A DNA stretch of 64,000 nt from contig JAMOUQ010000030.1 of assembly GCA_027068085.1 (NCBI GenBank), forward strand, positions 62,001-126,000, in the 5' to 3' direction. This stretch comes from Desulfobacteraceae bacterium (lineage in GTDB: Bacteria; Desulfobacterota; Desulfobacteria; Desulfobacterales; Desulfosarcinaceae). Below are positions 8,423-16,853 of this stretch, piece after piece. The notes below the pieces were generated by a model. The model worked only from the letters and a program-made list of their open reading frames with translations, was not told the DNA's origin and made no database searches. A program made the position numbers and the translations under genes. Position 1 is the stretch's first letter. Each line of letters begins with the position of its first letter.

Positions 8423-8995
8423 ATGGCCGACATCGATCCGATTGCCGTCATCGAATCCTGCTGCAGGCCGGGCAGCCGGGCCCACGCCATCATCCTGGCC
8501 CACGGAATCCAGGTGCGGGACAAGGCCCTGGAAGTGGCCCGCGGCCTGGACCTGCCTCCGTCCCGGCTGGAATTCATCGCCCAGGCGGCCCTGCTCCACG
8601 ATATCGGTATCATCGCAACGGCCACTCCCGAACTGGGATGCCACGGCAGCCTGCCCTATGTCTGCCACGGAGAGATGGGCGGCCGGATGCTGGAGGCAAG
8701 GCGGCTGCCGCAACACGCCCGTGTCTGCCGCACCCACGTGGGGGTGGGCCTGACGGCCAAAGAGATCACCGAGCGCGGCCTGCCCCTTGAGCCCCGGGAC
8801 ATGCTGCCCCTATCGCTTGAAGAGCAGATCATCTGCTACGCGGACAAGTTTTTTTCCAAAAACGGCGGCCGGCCCCGGGAAAAATCCCTCGAAGAGGTCG
8901 TCGCCGGCCTGCGCAGGTGGGGAACCGGCAAGGTGGAGCGCTTCCTGTCCTGGCATCGCGCCTTCGGCGGGCGGGACGGCGGCGGGAAAGTGTGA
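8423..8995 (+). CDS. HD-domain phosphohydrolase (TIGR00295-like)
   Basis: This 190-residue cytoplasmic protein has the HD signature LLHDIG (His59-Asp60) preceded by an upstream metal-ligand His (about residue 27, in ILAHG) and followed by CHGEMGG and a CRTHVGVG helix. HD proteins are metal-dependent phosphohydrolases acting on nucleotides or similar small molecules. The substrate of this subgroup is not established. It sits 7 bases after prfB and 5 bases before thiE, so it is co-transcribed with both. Confidence 0.8.
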   Translation: MADIDPIAVIESCCRPGSRAHAIILAHGIQVRDKALEVARGLDLPPSRLEFIAQAALLHDIGIIATATPELGCHGSLPYVCHGEMGGRMLEARRLPQHARVCRTHVGVGLTAKEITERGLPLEPRDMLPLSLEEQIICYADKFFSKNGGRPREKSLEEVVAGLRRWGTGKVERFLSWHRAFGGRDGGGKV

Positions 8996-9000
8996 GCGCA

Positions 9001-9657
9001 ATGGACAGGGATTTCAAGGACCGCTGCCTGAGAACGCGCCTGCGTTTCTACTTCATCACCGACCACGGCCCGGGATGCCCCGATCCGGTCAGGCAGGTGA
9101 AGATCGCCCTGGAGGCCGGGGCCACCGCGGTCCAGTACCGCAACAAGGCTTTCGTGCTGGGCGACTGGGACCAGGCCCGCGCGATCCGGAAGCTTTGCAA
9201 GCGGGCAGGGGCCCTCTTGCTGATAAACGACCATGTGCTGCTGGCAAAGGCCCTGGGGGCCGACGGCGTCCACCTGGGCCAGGGCGATTGCCCGCCCGGC
9301 TTGGCCCGCTCCATACTGGGGCCGGAGGCCATCGTGGGATTGTCTGTATCCAACCGGCAGGAGCTGGCCAAAAGCGACCTTGCCCCCTGCGATTACATCG
9401 GCAGCGGCCCGGTCTTTGCCACCTCCTCCAAGGCCGACGCCAAGCCGGTGCGCGGCCCGCAGGGCCTGGCCCGGGTGGTTGCCGCCTCGCCCCTGCCGGT
9501 TGTGGCCATCGGCGGAATAACCGCCGCCACAGCCGGTGAATGCCTCCGGCAGGGAGCCGCCGGTGTGGCCGTGATCAGCCACATCACCCGGGCCAAGAGC
9601 CCGGAAGCCAGGGCCGCCGCGCTGGCAAAGGCCCTGGGCGTCGAAAAACCGGCCTAG
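9001..9657 (+). CDS. thiE: thiamine phosphate synthase
   Basis: ThiE joins HMP pyrophosphate and the thiazole phosphate to make thiamine monophosphate. The 218-residue TIM barrel shows the family landmarks in order: VQYRNK (substrate phosphate), LLINDH, DGVHLGQGD, the GSGPVFATSSK loop and IGGI near the C-terminus. I chose ATG 9001, just after the HD gene stop. The stop codon shares the tetranucleotide CTAG (9654-9657) with the opposing thiY gene. ThiE is on the opposite strand from the other thiamin genes and has no TPP riboswitch of its own; it seems to ride on the lnt-prfB operon. Confidence 0.92.
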   Translation: MDRDFKDRCLRTRLRFYFITDHGPGCPDPVRQVKIALEAGATAVQYRNKAFVLGDWDQARAIRKLCKRAGALLLINDHVLLAKALGADGVHLGQGDCPPGLARSILGPEAIVGLSVSNRQELAKSDLAPCDYIGSGPVFATSSKADAKPVRGPQGLARVVAASPLPVVAIGGITAATAGECLRQGAAGVAVISHITRAKSPEARAAALAKALGVEKPA

Positions 9658-10595
9658 GGCCTCTGCCAGATGACCCTGGAAGCCGGCAGGCCGGCATCGA
9701 TCAGGCCGTTTGCCCGGGCAAAGTCGGCAAACCGCTGCCAGCGGTCATTTTCCAGGACCTGGTTTTCGGCAAAGTAAGGCAGGGTCAGGCGGAAGGCGGC
9801 GGTTTCGATCCGGCGGTCGGCATCGGGCAGTTGCCTGAAGTAGGCCGCCAGGGCCCGGTCGGGATCCGCCTTTACCTTCCCGATGGCCTGCTCCACCACC
9901 TTTACGAAATTCGCCACCGCCCCGGCCTTCTGGGCCAGGACCCTGTCGCTGGAGACGAAGACCAGCTCGTCGTAGTCCGGAATGCCGTGCTTTTCCAGCT
10001 CGAAGTAGGACGTCTGAATGCCCTTGGCCGCCATGGTCACCGTCTCGTAAGTCTTGAATCCGCCCATGACGGCATCCACCTTGCCGGCCGCCAGGGACTG
10101 GGCGATGGCAAAACCGACGTTGACCGGCCGGTATCGGCAGATTCCGTTCAGCTTGGCAAAGGCGTCCAGCAAAACGTCCATCAGGCCGGCAACCGTGTAA
10201 CCGATCCGCTTGCCGTCCAGGTCGGACGGTTTCTCGATCCCCTTGTCCCTGAGAAAGAGGATGGTGGTCAGGGGATGGCCCACCAGGCGCCCCACGGCCC
10301 TGACCTTCAGGCCCCGGGCCGCGGCCATGATGGTCTGGGGCTGGTAGGAAACGGCCAGGTCGACCTTGCCGGCGGCCACCAGCTTCAACCCGTCGGTGGT
10401 CTCCGACGGGCTCAGAATCTCAACATCCAGGCCGGCGGCCCTGAACATCCCCTGGTCCCTGGCAAGATAGAGGGGCAGGTGGTCCACGTTGGGAAACCAG
10501 TCCAGCATAAGCGACAGGTGCCGGCCGGCCAGGGCCCGGCCAGTAAAACCGAAAATCAGAAACAATGTGATCACAAAATAAAAAACCTTACGCAT
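9654..10595 (-). CDS. thiY: thiamin pyrimidine precursor ABC transporter, substrate-binding protein
   Basis: This 313-residue periplasmic protein of the NMT1/THI5 family has a cleavable signal peptide (MRKVFYFVI..., cleaved after RALAG). LSLMLDWFPNVDHLPLY at about residues 27-43 is the hallmark ligand-binding N-terminus of ThiY, which captures formylaminopyrimidine or HMP-like precursors of thiamin. GAAAGGAGC lies about 8 bases before the ATG. It is the last gene of the TPP-riboswitch operon and overlaps the opposing thiE stop by four bases. The assignment to pyrimidine transport rests on family plus thi neighbours. Confidence 0.88.
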   Translation of the reverse strand: MRKVFYFVITLFLIFGFTGRALAGRHLSLMLDWFPNVDHLPLYLARDQGMFRAAGLDVEILSPSETTDGLKLVAAGKVDLAVSYQPQTIMAAARGLKVRAVGRLVGHPLTTILFLRDKGIEKPSDLDGKRIGYTVAGLMDVLLDAFAKLNGICRYRPVNVGFAIAQSLAAGKVDAVMGGFKTYETVTMAAKGIQTSYFELEKHGIPDYDELVFVSSDRVLAQKAGAVANFVKVVEQAIGKVKADPDRALAAYFRQLPDADRRIETAAFRLTLPYFAENQVLENDRWQRFADFARANGLIDAGLPASRVIWQRP

Positions 10596-10662
10596 GGGGC
10601 AAGCTCCTTTCTTCTTTACTAACCAAAGGCCGGATTTGGGTCCCCTGGCCCATAACGTCCCT

Positions 10663-11400
10663 TCACTTCCAATATACCCAGCGCCGTTCCAGCAGTCCCA
10701 CCAGGGCCCAGAGGCCCACTCCCATCAGCGACAGCCAGACGATGGCCGCAAAGACCAGGTCGACCTGGAGCCGGGCGTTGGCCTGGATCATCAGGTATCC
10801 CAGGCCCGCCTGGGAGCCCACCCACTCTCCGATCACCGCGCCGATGGTGGCCACCGAAACTCCCACCTTGAGCCCGGCGAAAAAGTAGGGCAAGGCCCAG
10901 GGCCAGTACAGGTAGCGCAACCGGCGGCCGAAAGAGGCCCCCATGAGGCGAAACAGGATCCGGTAGCCGGGATCGCAGCTCTTGAACCCTTCCAGCAGGC
11001 TGACGGTGATGGGAAAAAAGATTATCACCGCGGCCATGACCACCTTGCTGGCCGGTCCATAGCCGAACCAGATCACCAGCAGGGGGGCGATGGCGAAAAC
11101 CGGCACCGCCTGGGAGGCGATCAGAAACGGGGCCAGGGCCCGTTCCAGCGGCCGGCTGGCGAACATGGCCGTTGCCAGGGCCACGGCCACGGCCAGGGCC
11201 AGGCCGATGCCGGCCACTATCTCCAGCCCGGTGACCATAGCGTTGGCAGCCAGCAGGGGCGCCCTGGCTACCGCCGTCACGGCTATGGCCGAAGGCGGCG
11301 GCAGGATGAAATCAGGCAGGGGTATCAGGCGGCAGGACGCCTCCCAGGCCGCCAGGATAGAAAAAGCCACTGCCAGGGCTATGCCGGGGGCCGCTTTCAA
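10663..11400 (-). CDS. thiX: thiamin precursor ABC transporter, permease
   Basis: This is a 245-residue inner-membrane permease of the BPD_transp_1/SsuC type with about six hydrophobic segments. It carries the cytoplasmic EAA-like loop (LMGASFGRRLRYLYWPWALPY) that docks the ATPase; the two parts are LMGASFG and LRYLYWPWALP. It belongs with ThiY and the ATPase encoded immediately upstream, whose stop codon it overlaps by four bases (ATGA). A 67-base gap separates it from thiY. Confidence 0.88.
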   Translation of the reverse strand: MKAAPGIALAVAFSILAAWEASCRLIPLPDFILPPPSAIAVTAVARAPLLAANAMVTGLEIVAGIGLALAVAVALATAMFASRPLERALAPFLIASQAVPVFAIAPLLVIWFGYGPASKVVMAAVIIFFPITVSLLEGFKSCDPGYRILFRLMGASFGRRLRYLYWPWALPYFFAGLKVGVSVATIGAVIGEWVGSQAGLGYLMIQANARLQVDLVFAAIVWLSLMGVGLWALVGLLERRWVYWK

Positions 11401-12134
11401 AGTACCAGCTCCTGCTGGAGAACGTCCAGGATCCGCTCCCTGAGCCGGAGCAACTCCGGGTCGGACGCCCGCCTCGGTTTGGGACTGTCCAGGTCGATGG
11501 TCTCCATCACCCGCATCGGCCTCCGGCTGAGGATCACCAGCCGGTCGGCCAGCAACAGGGCCTCTTCCACGTCGTGGGTAATCATCACGATGGTCTTGGC
11601 AAAATCCTGCTGGAGCAGAAGCAGCATGGACTGGAGGCTGCGGCGGGTGATGGCGTCCAGGGCCGACAGGGGCTCATCCAGCAGGACCAGGGGCCGTTGG
11701 AACATCAGGGTACGGACCAGGGCGCAGCGCTGGCGCATGCCGCCGGAGACCTCTGCCGGCAGGTAATCTTCGAATCCTTCGAGGCCAAGGCGGATGAAAA
11801 GCTCCCCGGCCTGCCGCCGGGCCTCTTCCAGGTTGCGACCGTCCATGCGGGCAGGCAGCAGGGCATTTTCCAGCAGGCTGCACCAGGGCAGGAGCAGATC
11901 CTTTTGCTGCATGTAGGCCGCCGTCTGTTCCAGGTGCTCCACCTGGCGGCCCTGCCAGACTATGCGGCCCCTTTGCCCGGGAACGACACCGGTTAGAATG
12001 TTGAACAGCGTGGTCTTGCCGCAACCGGAAGGACCTATCAGAACGGTGAAACCGCCTCCGGCGGCCCTCAGATCCATCCTTCCGATCACCGCCAGGTCCC
12101 GGAAGCCGTGCCGTATTCCTATGATTTCGAGCAT
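11397..12134 (-). CDS. thiZ: thiamin precursor ABC transporter, ATP-binding protein
   Basis: This 245-residue ABC ATPase energises the ThiXY importer. Walker A is GPSGCGKT (about residues 33-40), the ABC signature is VSGGMRQR and Walker B is VLLDEPLSALD, followed by the switch His in ITHD. The frame can be read back to 12251, but the start MLEIIGIRHGF at ATG 12134 matches the family length. Its ribosome site is weak (AAAGG too close to the ATG), consistent with coupling or low initiation. It lies about 100 bases after thiW. Confidence 0.88.
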   Translation of the reverse strand: MLEIIGIRHGFRDLAVIGRMDLRAAGGGFTVLIGPSGCGKTTLFNILTGVVPGQRGRIVWQGRQVEHLEQTAAYMQQKDLLLPWCSLLENALLPARMDGRNLEEARRQAGELFIRLGLEGFEDYLPAEVSGGMRQRCALVRTLMFQRPLVLLDEPLSALDAITRRSLQSMLLLLQQDFAKTIVMITHDVEEALLLADRLVILSRRPMRVMETIDLDSPKPRRASDPELLRLRERILDVLQQELVL

Positions 12135-12234
12135 ACCTTTGCCTGGATGGCTTGACAAAAAGTCTTCTGACCCCCTGACGGACCCCGTATTGCTCAACCA
12201 ACCGGGCAGGGGGAGATGAGGGCGGGTGCCGGCT

Positions 12235-12762
12235 TCAGCGCAGCCGCACATGGCCGGGCAGCATCTCGGCCGTGCGCAGCAGCCTCAGCACCAGCAGGCC
12301 GAGGATGGTCCCGGCAATGGTGCTGCCCAAAAAAGACGGCAGCAGGGCCAGGGCCGGAATGGCCTTGCCCATCAAAAAGGGGGCCACCAGCAAAGCGCTG
12401 ACCACCGGCGCCACCAGCCCGGTGCCGACCACCTCCCCGCAGGCGGCCCAGGCCGGCTTCCCGGTTCTGGCAAACAGAATACCTGCCAGAAAAGCACCGA
12501 TCATCCCGCCGGGAAAGGCCAGCAGGGTCCCTACCCCCATGACGTTCCGGATCACGCCGATGACGGCCGCCACCAGGGTGGCCCAGGCCGGCCCCAGGAT
12601 CACCGCCGCCAGGATATTGATGAAGTGCTGGGTCGGATTGATCTTGGCGATGGCTACGGGAAAAGAAGTAAACGGCGCCAGGGCAACGCCCATGGCGGTA
12701 AGCACCACGGCATAAGCCGTCTTGACTGTTGCTGCCTGGCTCTCGAGTGCTTTGGTCTCCAT
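12235..12762 (-). CDS. thiW: ThiW, ECF-type S component for thiazole/thiamin precursor
   Basis: This 175-residue integral membrane protein has about five to six hydrophobic helices. It fits the ThiW family, whose members bind a thiamin-related precursor (hydroxyethylthiazole is proposed from genomic context). PFTSFPVAIAKINPTQHFIN near the N-terminus and GVGTLLAFPGGMIGAFLAG are the landmark loops. The ATG at 12762 has AGGAG 6 bases upstream; a TTG at 12780 is less likely. S components need an ECF ATPase pair and T subunit; none is in this operon, but a complete A-A'-T set is encoded at 15222-17485. Confidence 0.85.
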   Translation of the reverse strand: METKALESQAATVKTAYAVVLTAMGVALAPFTSFPVAIAKINPTQHFINILAAVILGPAWATLVAAVIGVIRNVMGVGTLLAFPGGMIGAFLAGILFARTGKPAWAACGEVVGTGLVAPVVSALLVAPFLMGKAIPALALLPSFLGSTIAGTILGLLVLRLLRTAEMLPGHVRLR

Positions 12763-12792
12763 GGCTGTCTCCTGCTGCAAGGATATTTTCGT

Positions 12793-13599
12793 TCAGAACT
12801 CGATACCGGCCCGCCGGTAGAGCTGCCAGAAATGATTGGTGGGTCCGTGTCCCTTGCCGATGGAAAGGCTGTGTTCAATGGCCCCGGTGATATAGGTCTT
12901 GGCCTCTGCAACGGCCTGAGCCATTGGCTGTCCCTTTGCCAGGCCGGCGGCAATGGCCGCGGCAAAAGTGCACCCGGTCCCATGGGTGTTGGGGGTGTCG
13001 AAACGGACAGACTCGAGAATACTGAAAGCCCTGCCATCGTAAAAGACGTCGGCCGCCCGGCCCGCTTCCAGGTGGCCGCCCTTGATCACCACGGCGGCTG
13101 GCCCCAGGTCGGCGATGGCGCGGGCCGCGTCCTTCATCTGTTCCAGGTTCTGTACCGGAGAGCCGAGCAAAGCGGCGGCCTCGGGCAGATTGGGAGTAAC
13201 TATGTCGGCCAGGGGCAGGAGCCGCTGGATCAGGCTCCGGCAGGCATCTTCTTTCAGCAGAGGGTAGCCGCTTTTGGAAATCATCACCGGATCGAGGACC
13301 ACCGGCGGCCGGCTGACCTGTTGCAGGGCCCCGGCCACGGCCTCGATCAGAGCCGTGCCGGCCACCATGCCGATCTTGACCGCGTGGATCTGCATGTCTT
13401 CGAAAAGACATAAGATCTGGTCACGGACGATCTCGGGACGCATCTCCTGGATGGCAAAAACCTTACAGGTATTCTGGACGGTAACGGCGGTAACGGCGCT
13501 GGTGGCAAAAACGCCCAGGGCCTGCATGGTCTTGATATCGGCCTGGATGCCGGCTCCTCCGCTGCTGTCCGAGCCGGCAATGGTCAGGGCTGTCCGCAT
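12793..13599 (-). CDS. thiD: hydroxymethylpyrimidine / phosphomethylpyrimidine kinase
   Basis: ThiD phosphorylates HMP and then HMP-P to give the pyrimidine half of thiamin. This 268-residue ribokinase-fold protein starts with the diagnostic ALTIAGSDSSGGAGIQAD and has DPVMISKSG in the middle. The C-terminal anion-hole/catalytic motif is THGTGCTFAAA. AGGAGG lies about 6 bases before the ATG at 13599. It is the first gene downstream of the TPP riboswitch (leader about 135 bases from the end of the aptamer). Confidence 0.95.
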   Translation of the reverse strand: MRTALTIAGSDSSGGAGIQADIKTMQALGVFATSAVTAVTVQNTCKVFAIQEMRPEIVRDQILCLFEDMQIHAVKIGMVAGTALIEAVAGALQQVSRPPVVLDPVMISKSGYPLLKEDACRSLIQRLLPLADIVTPNLPEAAALLGSPVQNLEQMKDAARAIADLGPAAVVIKGGHLEAGRAADVFYDGRAFSILESVRFDTPNTHGTGCTFAAAIAAGLAKGQPMAQAVAEAKTYITGAIEHSLSIGKGHGPTNHFWQLYRRAGIEF

Positions 13600-13624
13600 G
13601 GCAAACCTCCTGCCGCTGTCGGGT

Positions 13625-13657
13625 CATGGCCGGCATTTGCGCGGATTGCCGGCCATG
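13625..13657 (-). promoter_or_regulatory. hairpin between TPP aptamer and thiD, likely expression platform
   Basis: An 11-bp perfect stem, CATGGCCGGCA with TGCCGGCCATG, encloses an 11-base loop. It ends about 25 bases before the thiD start and just before its AGGAGG. There is no T run after it, so control of ribosome access is more likely than termination. Confidence 0.45.
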
Positions 13658-13734
13658 GCCTTTGCTGGGGCTGTCGAACCGGGATCGTGATCGGCAAGCG
13701 GCTGGTGACAGGCGGGCTGTCTGAGGCAGGCGCT

Positions 13735-13834
13735 TTTCCGAACTCCCTACGACAGTGCTAACTGTTTCAGGTTCAAAGGGTATTCTCTCAGTTCCGGTTA
13801 TGGCCTGTTCATACCGGAACACCCCTGCTCGGAA
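13735..13834 (-). ncRNA. TPP riboswitch (THI box)
   Basis: Reading the minus strand, the conserved pieces occur in order: GCAGGGGTG, then CTGAGA, ACCC, TTTGAACCTGA, then CAGTTA, ACTG and CGTAGGGA. These are the thi-box core sequences that bind the pyrimidine and pyrophosphate of TPP. The aptamer lies directly upstream of thiD and would turn off thiD-thiW-thiZXY when TPP is plentiful. Confidence 0.93.
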
Positions 13835-14144
13835 ACTTTTGCCCGAATAGAGCGCTTTCAGGCTCGCCCTGAGATGCAAGGCAGGCGCGGCAAGGCCGCA
13901 AATTGAAACGCTCGCTTCAGGTGGCGGAAATTTAGCAACCGTTCCGTCAAATGGCAAGTCCTTTTCCTGCCTTACCATAAACACTTGAAGCCCTGACGGC
14001 CGCTATCGGAGCCTGTTGATGGCCCCACCGTAAAAACCCGGGTGTCGCACGCCCTTGCGCTTTCCGGCCCCATTGGCTTCCGGCCGCACAATCCGGTGAA
14101 AATCATCCCTTGACTATCGGCTGGCCATGATTTTAAATCTACCC

Positions 14145-14236
14145 CCGGTGAGGGCAAACCGCCCGAAAGGACGGGACGCAAAGCCGACTGGCCTGAAGTC
14201 CGGGTCGACCGGATATGGCGGCAGGGCTGCAACCGG
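14145..14236 (+). ncRNA. GEMM-I cyclic dinucleotide riboswitch
   Basis: The closing stem CCGGT (14145-14149) / ACCGG (14232-14236) surrounds AGGGCAAACC, a hairpin capped by GAAA (CCGCCC-GAAA-GGACGG), the nearly invariant GGGACGCAAAGCC tetraloop-receptor block, TGGCCTGAAG and ATGGCGGCAGGGCTGC. This matches the GEMM-I consensus of c-di-GMP riboswitches. A minority of GEMM-I members in this phylum (GEMM-Ib) bind cGAMP instead, and I cannot tell which from sequence alone. It lies about 130 bases upstream of the PAS-like gene at 14365. Confidence 0.9.
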
Positions 14237-14364
14237 TTTTCCTGCCTTACCAAACCGCGGCATAAAATCCCGGCTTTGCGGCAAGCCCAATCCGAACCCT
14301 TTGACTCGATACCCGGAAGTCCCGGCAAGCGAGCCATTCAACCACAACACCAAGGGGGGACACG

Positions 14365-14952
14365 ATGCCGGATGAAATGGCCCAGGTGGCAGAACAAAAG
14401 ATCAGGGAGGATCTTACTTTTCTTTTAAGACACACCATAGAAAAAAGCATGGCGGGCATCAGGCTGACCATGGACGAGGAGATAGACCAGGAAATCCGGC
14501 AGCGCATCGCCGTGCTGGTCTTCGACGAAATGGTCAACGAAATTCCCATCGTTCCCTATCTGGCGGTCTGGGAAGACGGCTCTGCAGCCATCACCCACGC
14601 CTACATGAGCCCCAAGGTGAAAGACCTGTGCGGTTACGGCCCGGAAGAACTGGCCCGGACAGGCTACGGCAGCATCGTCAGGGGCGATATCATCCGCTTT
14701 TACCGCGAACAGAACGGCCGGGCGGAAAACGTCAAATCGCTTACCGACGCCAGGCAGAAACGGATAAGCGGATTTCTCGACAGCCGGCGCTGGGAAGGAT
14801 GCTATAAAATAGAGAAAAAAGACGGGCGCACGGCCTGGGTCATCGACCGGGCCACCATAACCCGCTTCCGCAACACCCTGAACGACAGGATCATCTGCCT
14901 TTCCAGCGGTGTCCTGATCGAAACCACCGAGCTGCTGGACCGAAAGGACTAG
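14365..14952 (+). CDS. PAS-like sensory protein under riboswitch control
   Basis: This 195-residue soluble protein starts at the ATG after AAGGGGGG. The N-terminal ~60 residues are helical and charged. The rest resembles a single PAS fold: YMSPKVKDLCGYGPEELART recalls the P-x-V-xx-LxGYxxEEL core of PAS domains, and GCYKIEKKDGRTAWVIDRA resembles its closing strands. No kinase, GGDEF or DNA-binding output is attached, so it may be a stand-alone sensor or ligand-binding module. The upstream GEMM-I riboswitch implies that cyclic dinucleotide levels set its expression. Partner unknown. Confidence 0.7.
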   Translation: MPDEMAQVAEQKIREDLTFLLRHTIEKSMAGIRLTMDEEIDQEIRQRIAVLVFDEMVNEIPIVPYLAVWEDGSAAITHAYMSPKVKDLCGYGPEELARTGYGSIVRGDIIRFYREQNGRAENVKSLTDARQKRISGFLDSRRWEGCYKIEKKDGRTAWVIDRATITRFRNTLNDRIICLSSGVLIETTELLDRKD

Positions 14953-15221
14953 CCCGCGGATCCGGCAGCTCTTTCCGTCACCCGAGTCGAGGGCTTTCAA
15001 ATTTCGGCCTCGCCGCCGTCCGCTAGCACCTCGAGCCAGGCCCGACCCGGGTCTCGAACACTTCCCCTGCAAGGTGGCGCCTTACCCTGTTGACAATGCC
15101 GCCGGCCGGATGCTACCGGTACAGGTCTGCAAATTCTTCTCACAGGCAGCCCCTGCCGGGCCTGTCTGTTAGCCGGGCCTGCGGCCCCGCACCATCACTT
15201 GCCAGGCTGAAAGCAAAACCG

Positions 15222-16853
15222 ATGATACATATCCGGCAGCTCGACTTCACCTATTCCAGCGGCTCAGGCCAAAAGGCCCTCGGCAATATCTGCCTGGATA
15301 TCGAGCCGGGCCGGTATGTCCTTATCTGCGGCCGGAGCGGCTCGGGAAAGTCGACCCTCTGCCGGACCTTCAACGGCCTCATTCCCCATTTTCACCCCGG
15401 TAAAATGGAAGGAACCGTGACCGTCGCCGGAAGGCCCACCTCCGAAACCCTGGTGCAGGCCCTGTTCGACAAGGTGGCCCTTGTTTTTCAGAATCCCGAG
15501 GCCCAGTTGTTCAGCCCCACGGTGAAACGGGAGCTGGCCTTCGGCCTGGAAAGCCTGGGAATGCCCGCCGCCCGGATCGAGCGGCAGATAGCCGCGGTGG
15601 CCGCCGAACTGGGCCTGGAAAACCTGCTGGAGCTCGATCCGCACAAGCTCTCCGGAGGCCAGCAGCACCTGGTGACCCTGGCGGCCATGCTGGCCCTCAA
15701 GCCCCGCATCCTGGTCCTGGACGAACCTTTTGCCAACCTGGACGGAAGGCACGTGCAGGCGATCCGCAGGATCCTGGCCCGCCTCAGGGCCGAAGGCCTT
15801 GGCATTGTCGTCTGCGAACACCGCCTCCGGCCGACCGTTGCCGACGCCGACCGGATCGTGGTCATCGACCGGGGCACGATAGTGCTGGACGGCCCCTGCC
15901 GCCGGGTTCTCGGCTCAGACCTGCGCCGCTACGGACTTCAGGTGCCCCTGGCGGTGGAGCTGTCCCGCAAACTGGGCCTGCAAAAGATCCACACCGATCT
16001 GCAGCAGGTTGCCTCGGAAGCAAAAGATATCCCCTTACAGGAGGTGTCCCCTTCACCCAGGGCCACCGGTCAGCAGGCAGGAGACGTAATTCTCTCCACC
16101 CGGCACCTTTCTGCCAGAACAGGCGGCCTCACCATCCTCGATGATATCAACCTGGAAATACAGGCCGGCTCCTGCCTGGCCATCGTCGGCGCCAACGGGG
16201 CCGGCAAGACCACCCTGCTGCGCCACCTCAACGGCCTGGCCAGGCCGTCCGGCGGCAGGCTCCTGCTGAAGGGAAAGGATGTGACCCGGGCCAGGGCCTC
16301 GGCCCTTGCCCGCCACGTGGGAACGGCATTTCAGAATCCGGCCGACCAGTTCTTCAAGCTGAAAGTAAGTGATGAAATAGCCGTGACACCGCGCATAACG
16401 GGCAACCTGGACCAGGGCTGGATAGACGAGCTGGCGCAGCGCTTCGGGCTGGAAAAGCTCATGCAGCGGGCACCTTTCCGGCTTTCGGCCGGAGAAAAAA
16501 AGCGGGTGGCTTTTGCCGCGGCCCTGGCCGGCAAGCCTGAAATCCTGATCCTGGACGAACCAACGGCCGGGCAGGACGCCGATTTCAGGGAAGCCCTGGG
16601 CAAAACCATCCGCGATCTTACGGAAACGGGGCATGCGGTGATCATCATCACCCACGACCTTGAGTTTGCCCACAGCCAGGCCGGACGCTGGATAGTAATG
16701 GCAGGCGGCAGAATCCTCCGGCAGGGACGCCCGGAGGTCCTGATGGCCGATCGGCAGCTGATGGACCAGGCCGGCCTGGAGCCGACAGAACGCTTTTTAT
16801 GGCAACGCTATTGCGCCGGGAAGAAACGATGCTTGACCCCCGGACCAAGCTGA
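15222..16853 (+). CDS. ECF transporter dual ATPase (A-A' fused)
   Basis: This 543-residue cytoplasmic protein contains two ABC ATPase domains in tandem, joined by a linker around residues 245-290. Walker A of the first is GRSGSGKST and of the second GANGAGKTT. Signatures are LSGGQQHLV and LSAGEKKRV; Walker B VLDEPFANLD and ILDEPTAGQD. The fusion supplies both ATPases of an energy-coupling-factor vitamin/metal importer. I chose the ATG at 15222; the frame runs further left but without a ribosome site. The T-component gene overlaps its end. No S component is in this operon; ThiW at 12235-12762 is the nearest. Confidence 0.9.
   Translation: MIHIRQLDFTYSSGSGQKALGNICLDIEPGRYVLICGRSGSGKSTLCRTFNGLIPHFHPGKMEGTVTVAGRPTSETLVQALFDKVALVFQNPEAQLFSPTVKRELAFGLESLGMPAARIERQIAAVAAELGLENLLELDPHKLSGGQQHLVTLAAMLALKPRILVLDEPFANLDGRHVQAIRRILARLRAEGLGIVVCEHRLRPTVADADRIVVIDRGTIVLDGPCRRVLGSDLRRYGLQVPLAVELSRKLGLQKIHTDLQQVASEAKDIPLQEVSPSPRATGQQAGDVILSTRHLSARTGGLTILDDINLEIQAGSCLAIVGANGAGKTTLLRHLNGLARPSGGRLLLKGKDVTRARASALARHVGTAFQNPADQFFKLKVSDEIAVTPRITGNLDQGWIDELAQRFGLEKLMQRAPFRLSAGEKKRVAFAAALAGKPEILILDEPTAGQDADFREALGKTIRDLTETGHAVIIITHDLEFAHSQAGRWIVMAGGRILRQGRPEVLMADRQLMDQAGLEPTERFLWQRYCAGKKRCLTPGPS

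Noticed and set aside
14953-15221. Suspected riboswitch (TPP or cobalamin) upstream of the ECF operon
   Set aside because: None of the conserved thi-box or B12-box core sequences is present. A TTGACA at 15090 lacks a matching -10.
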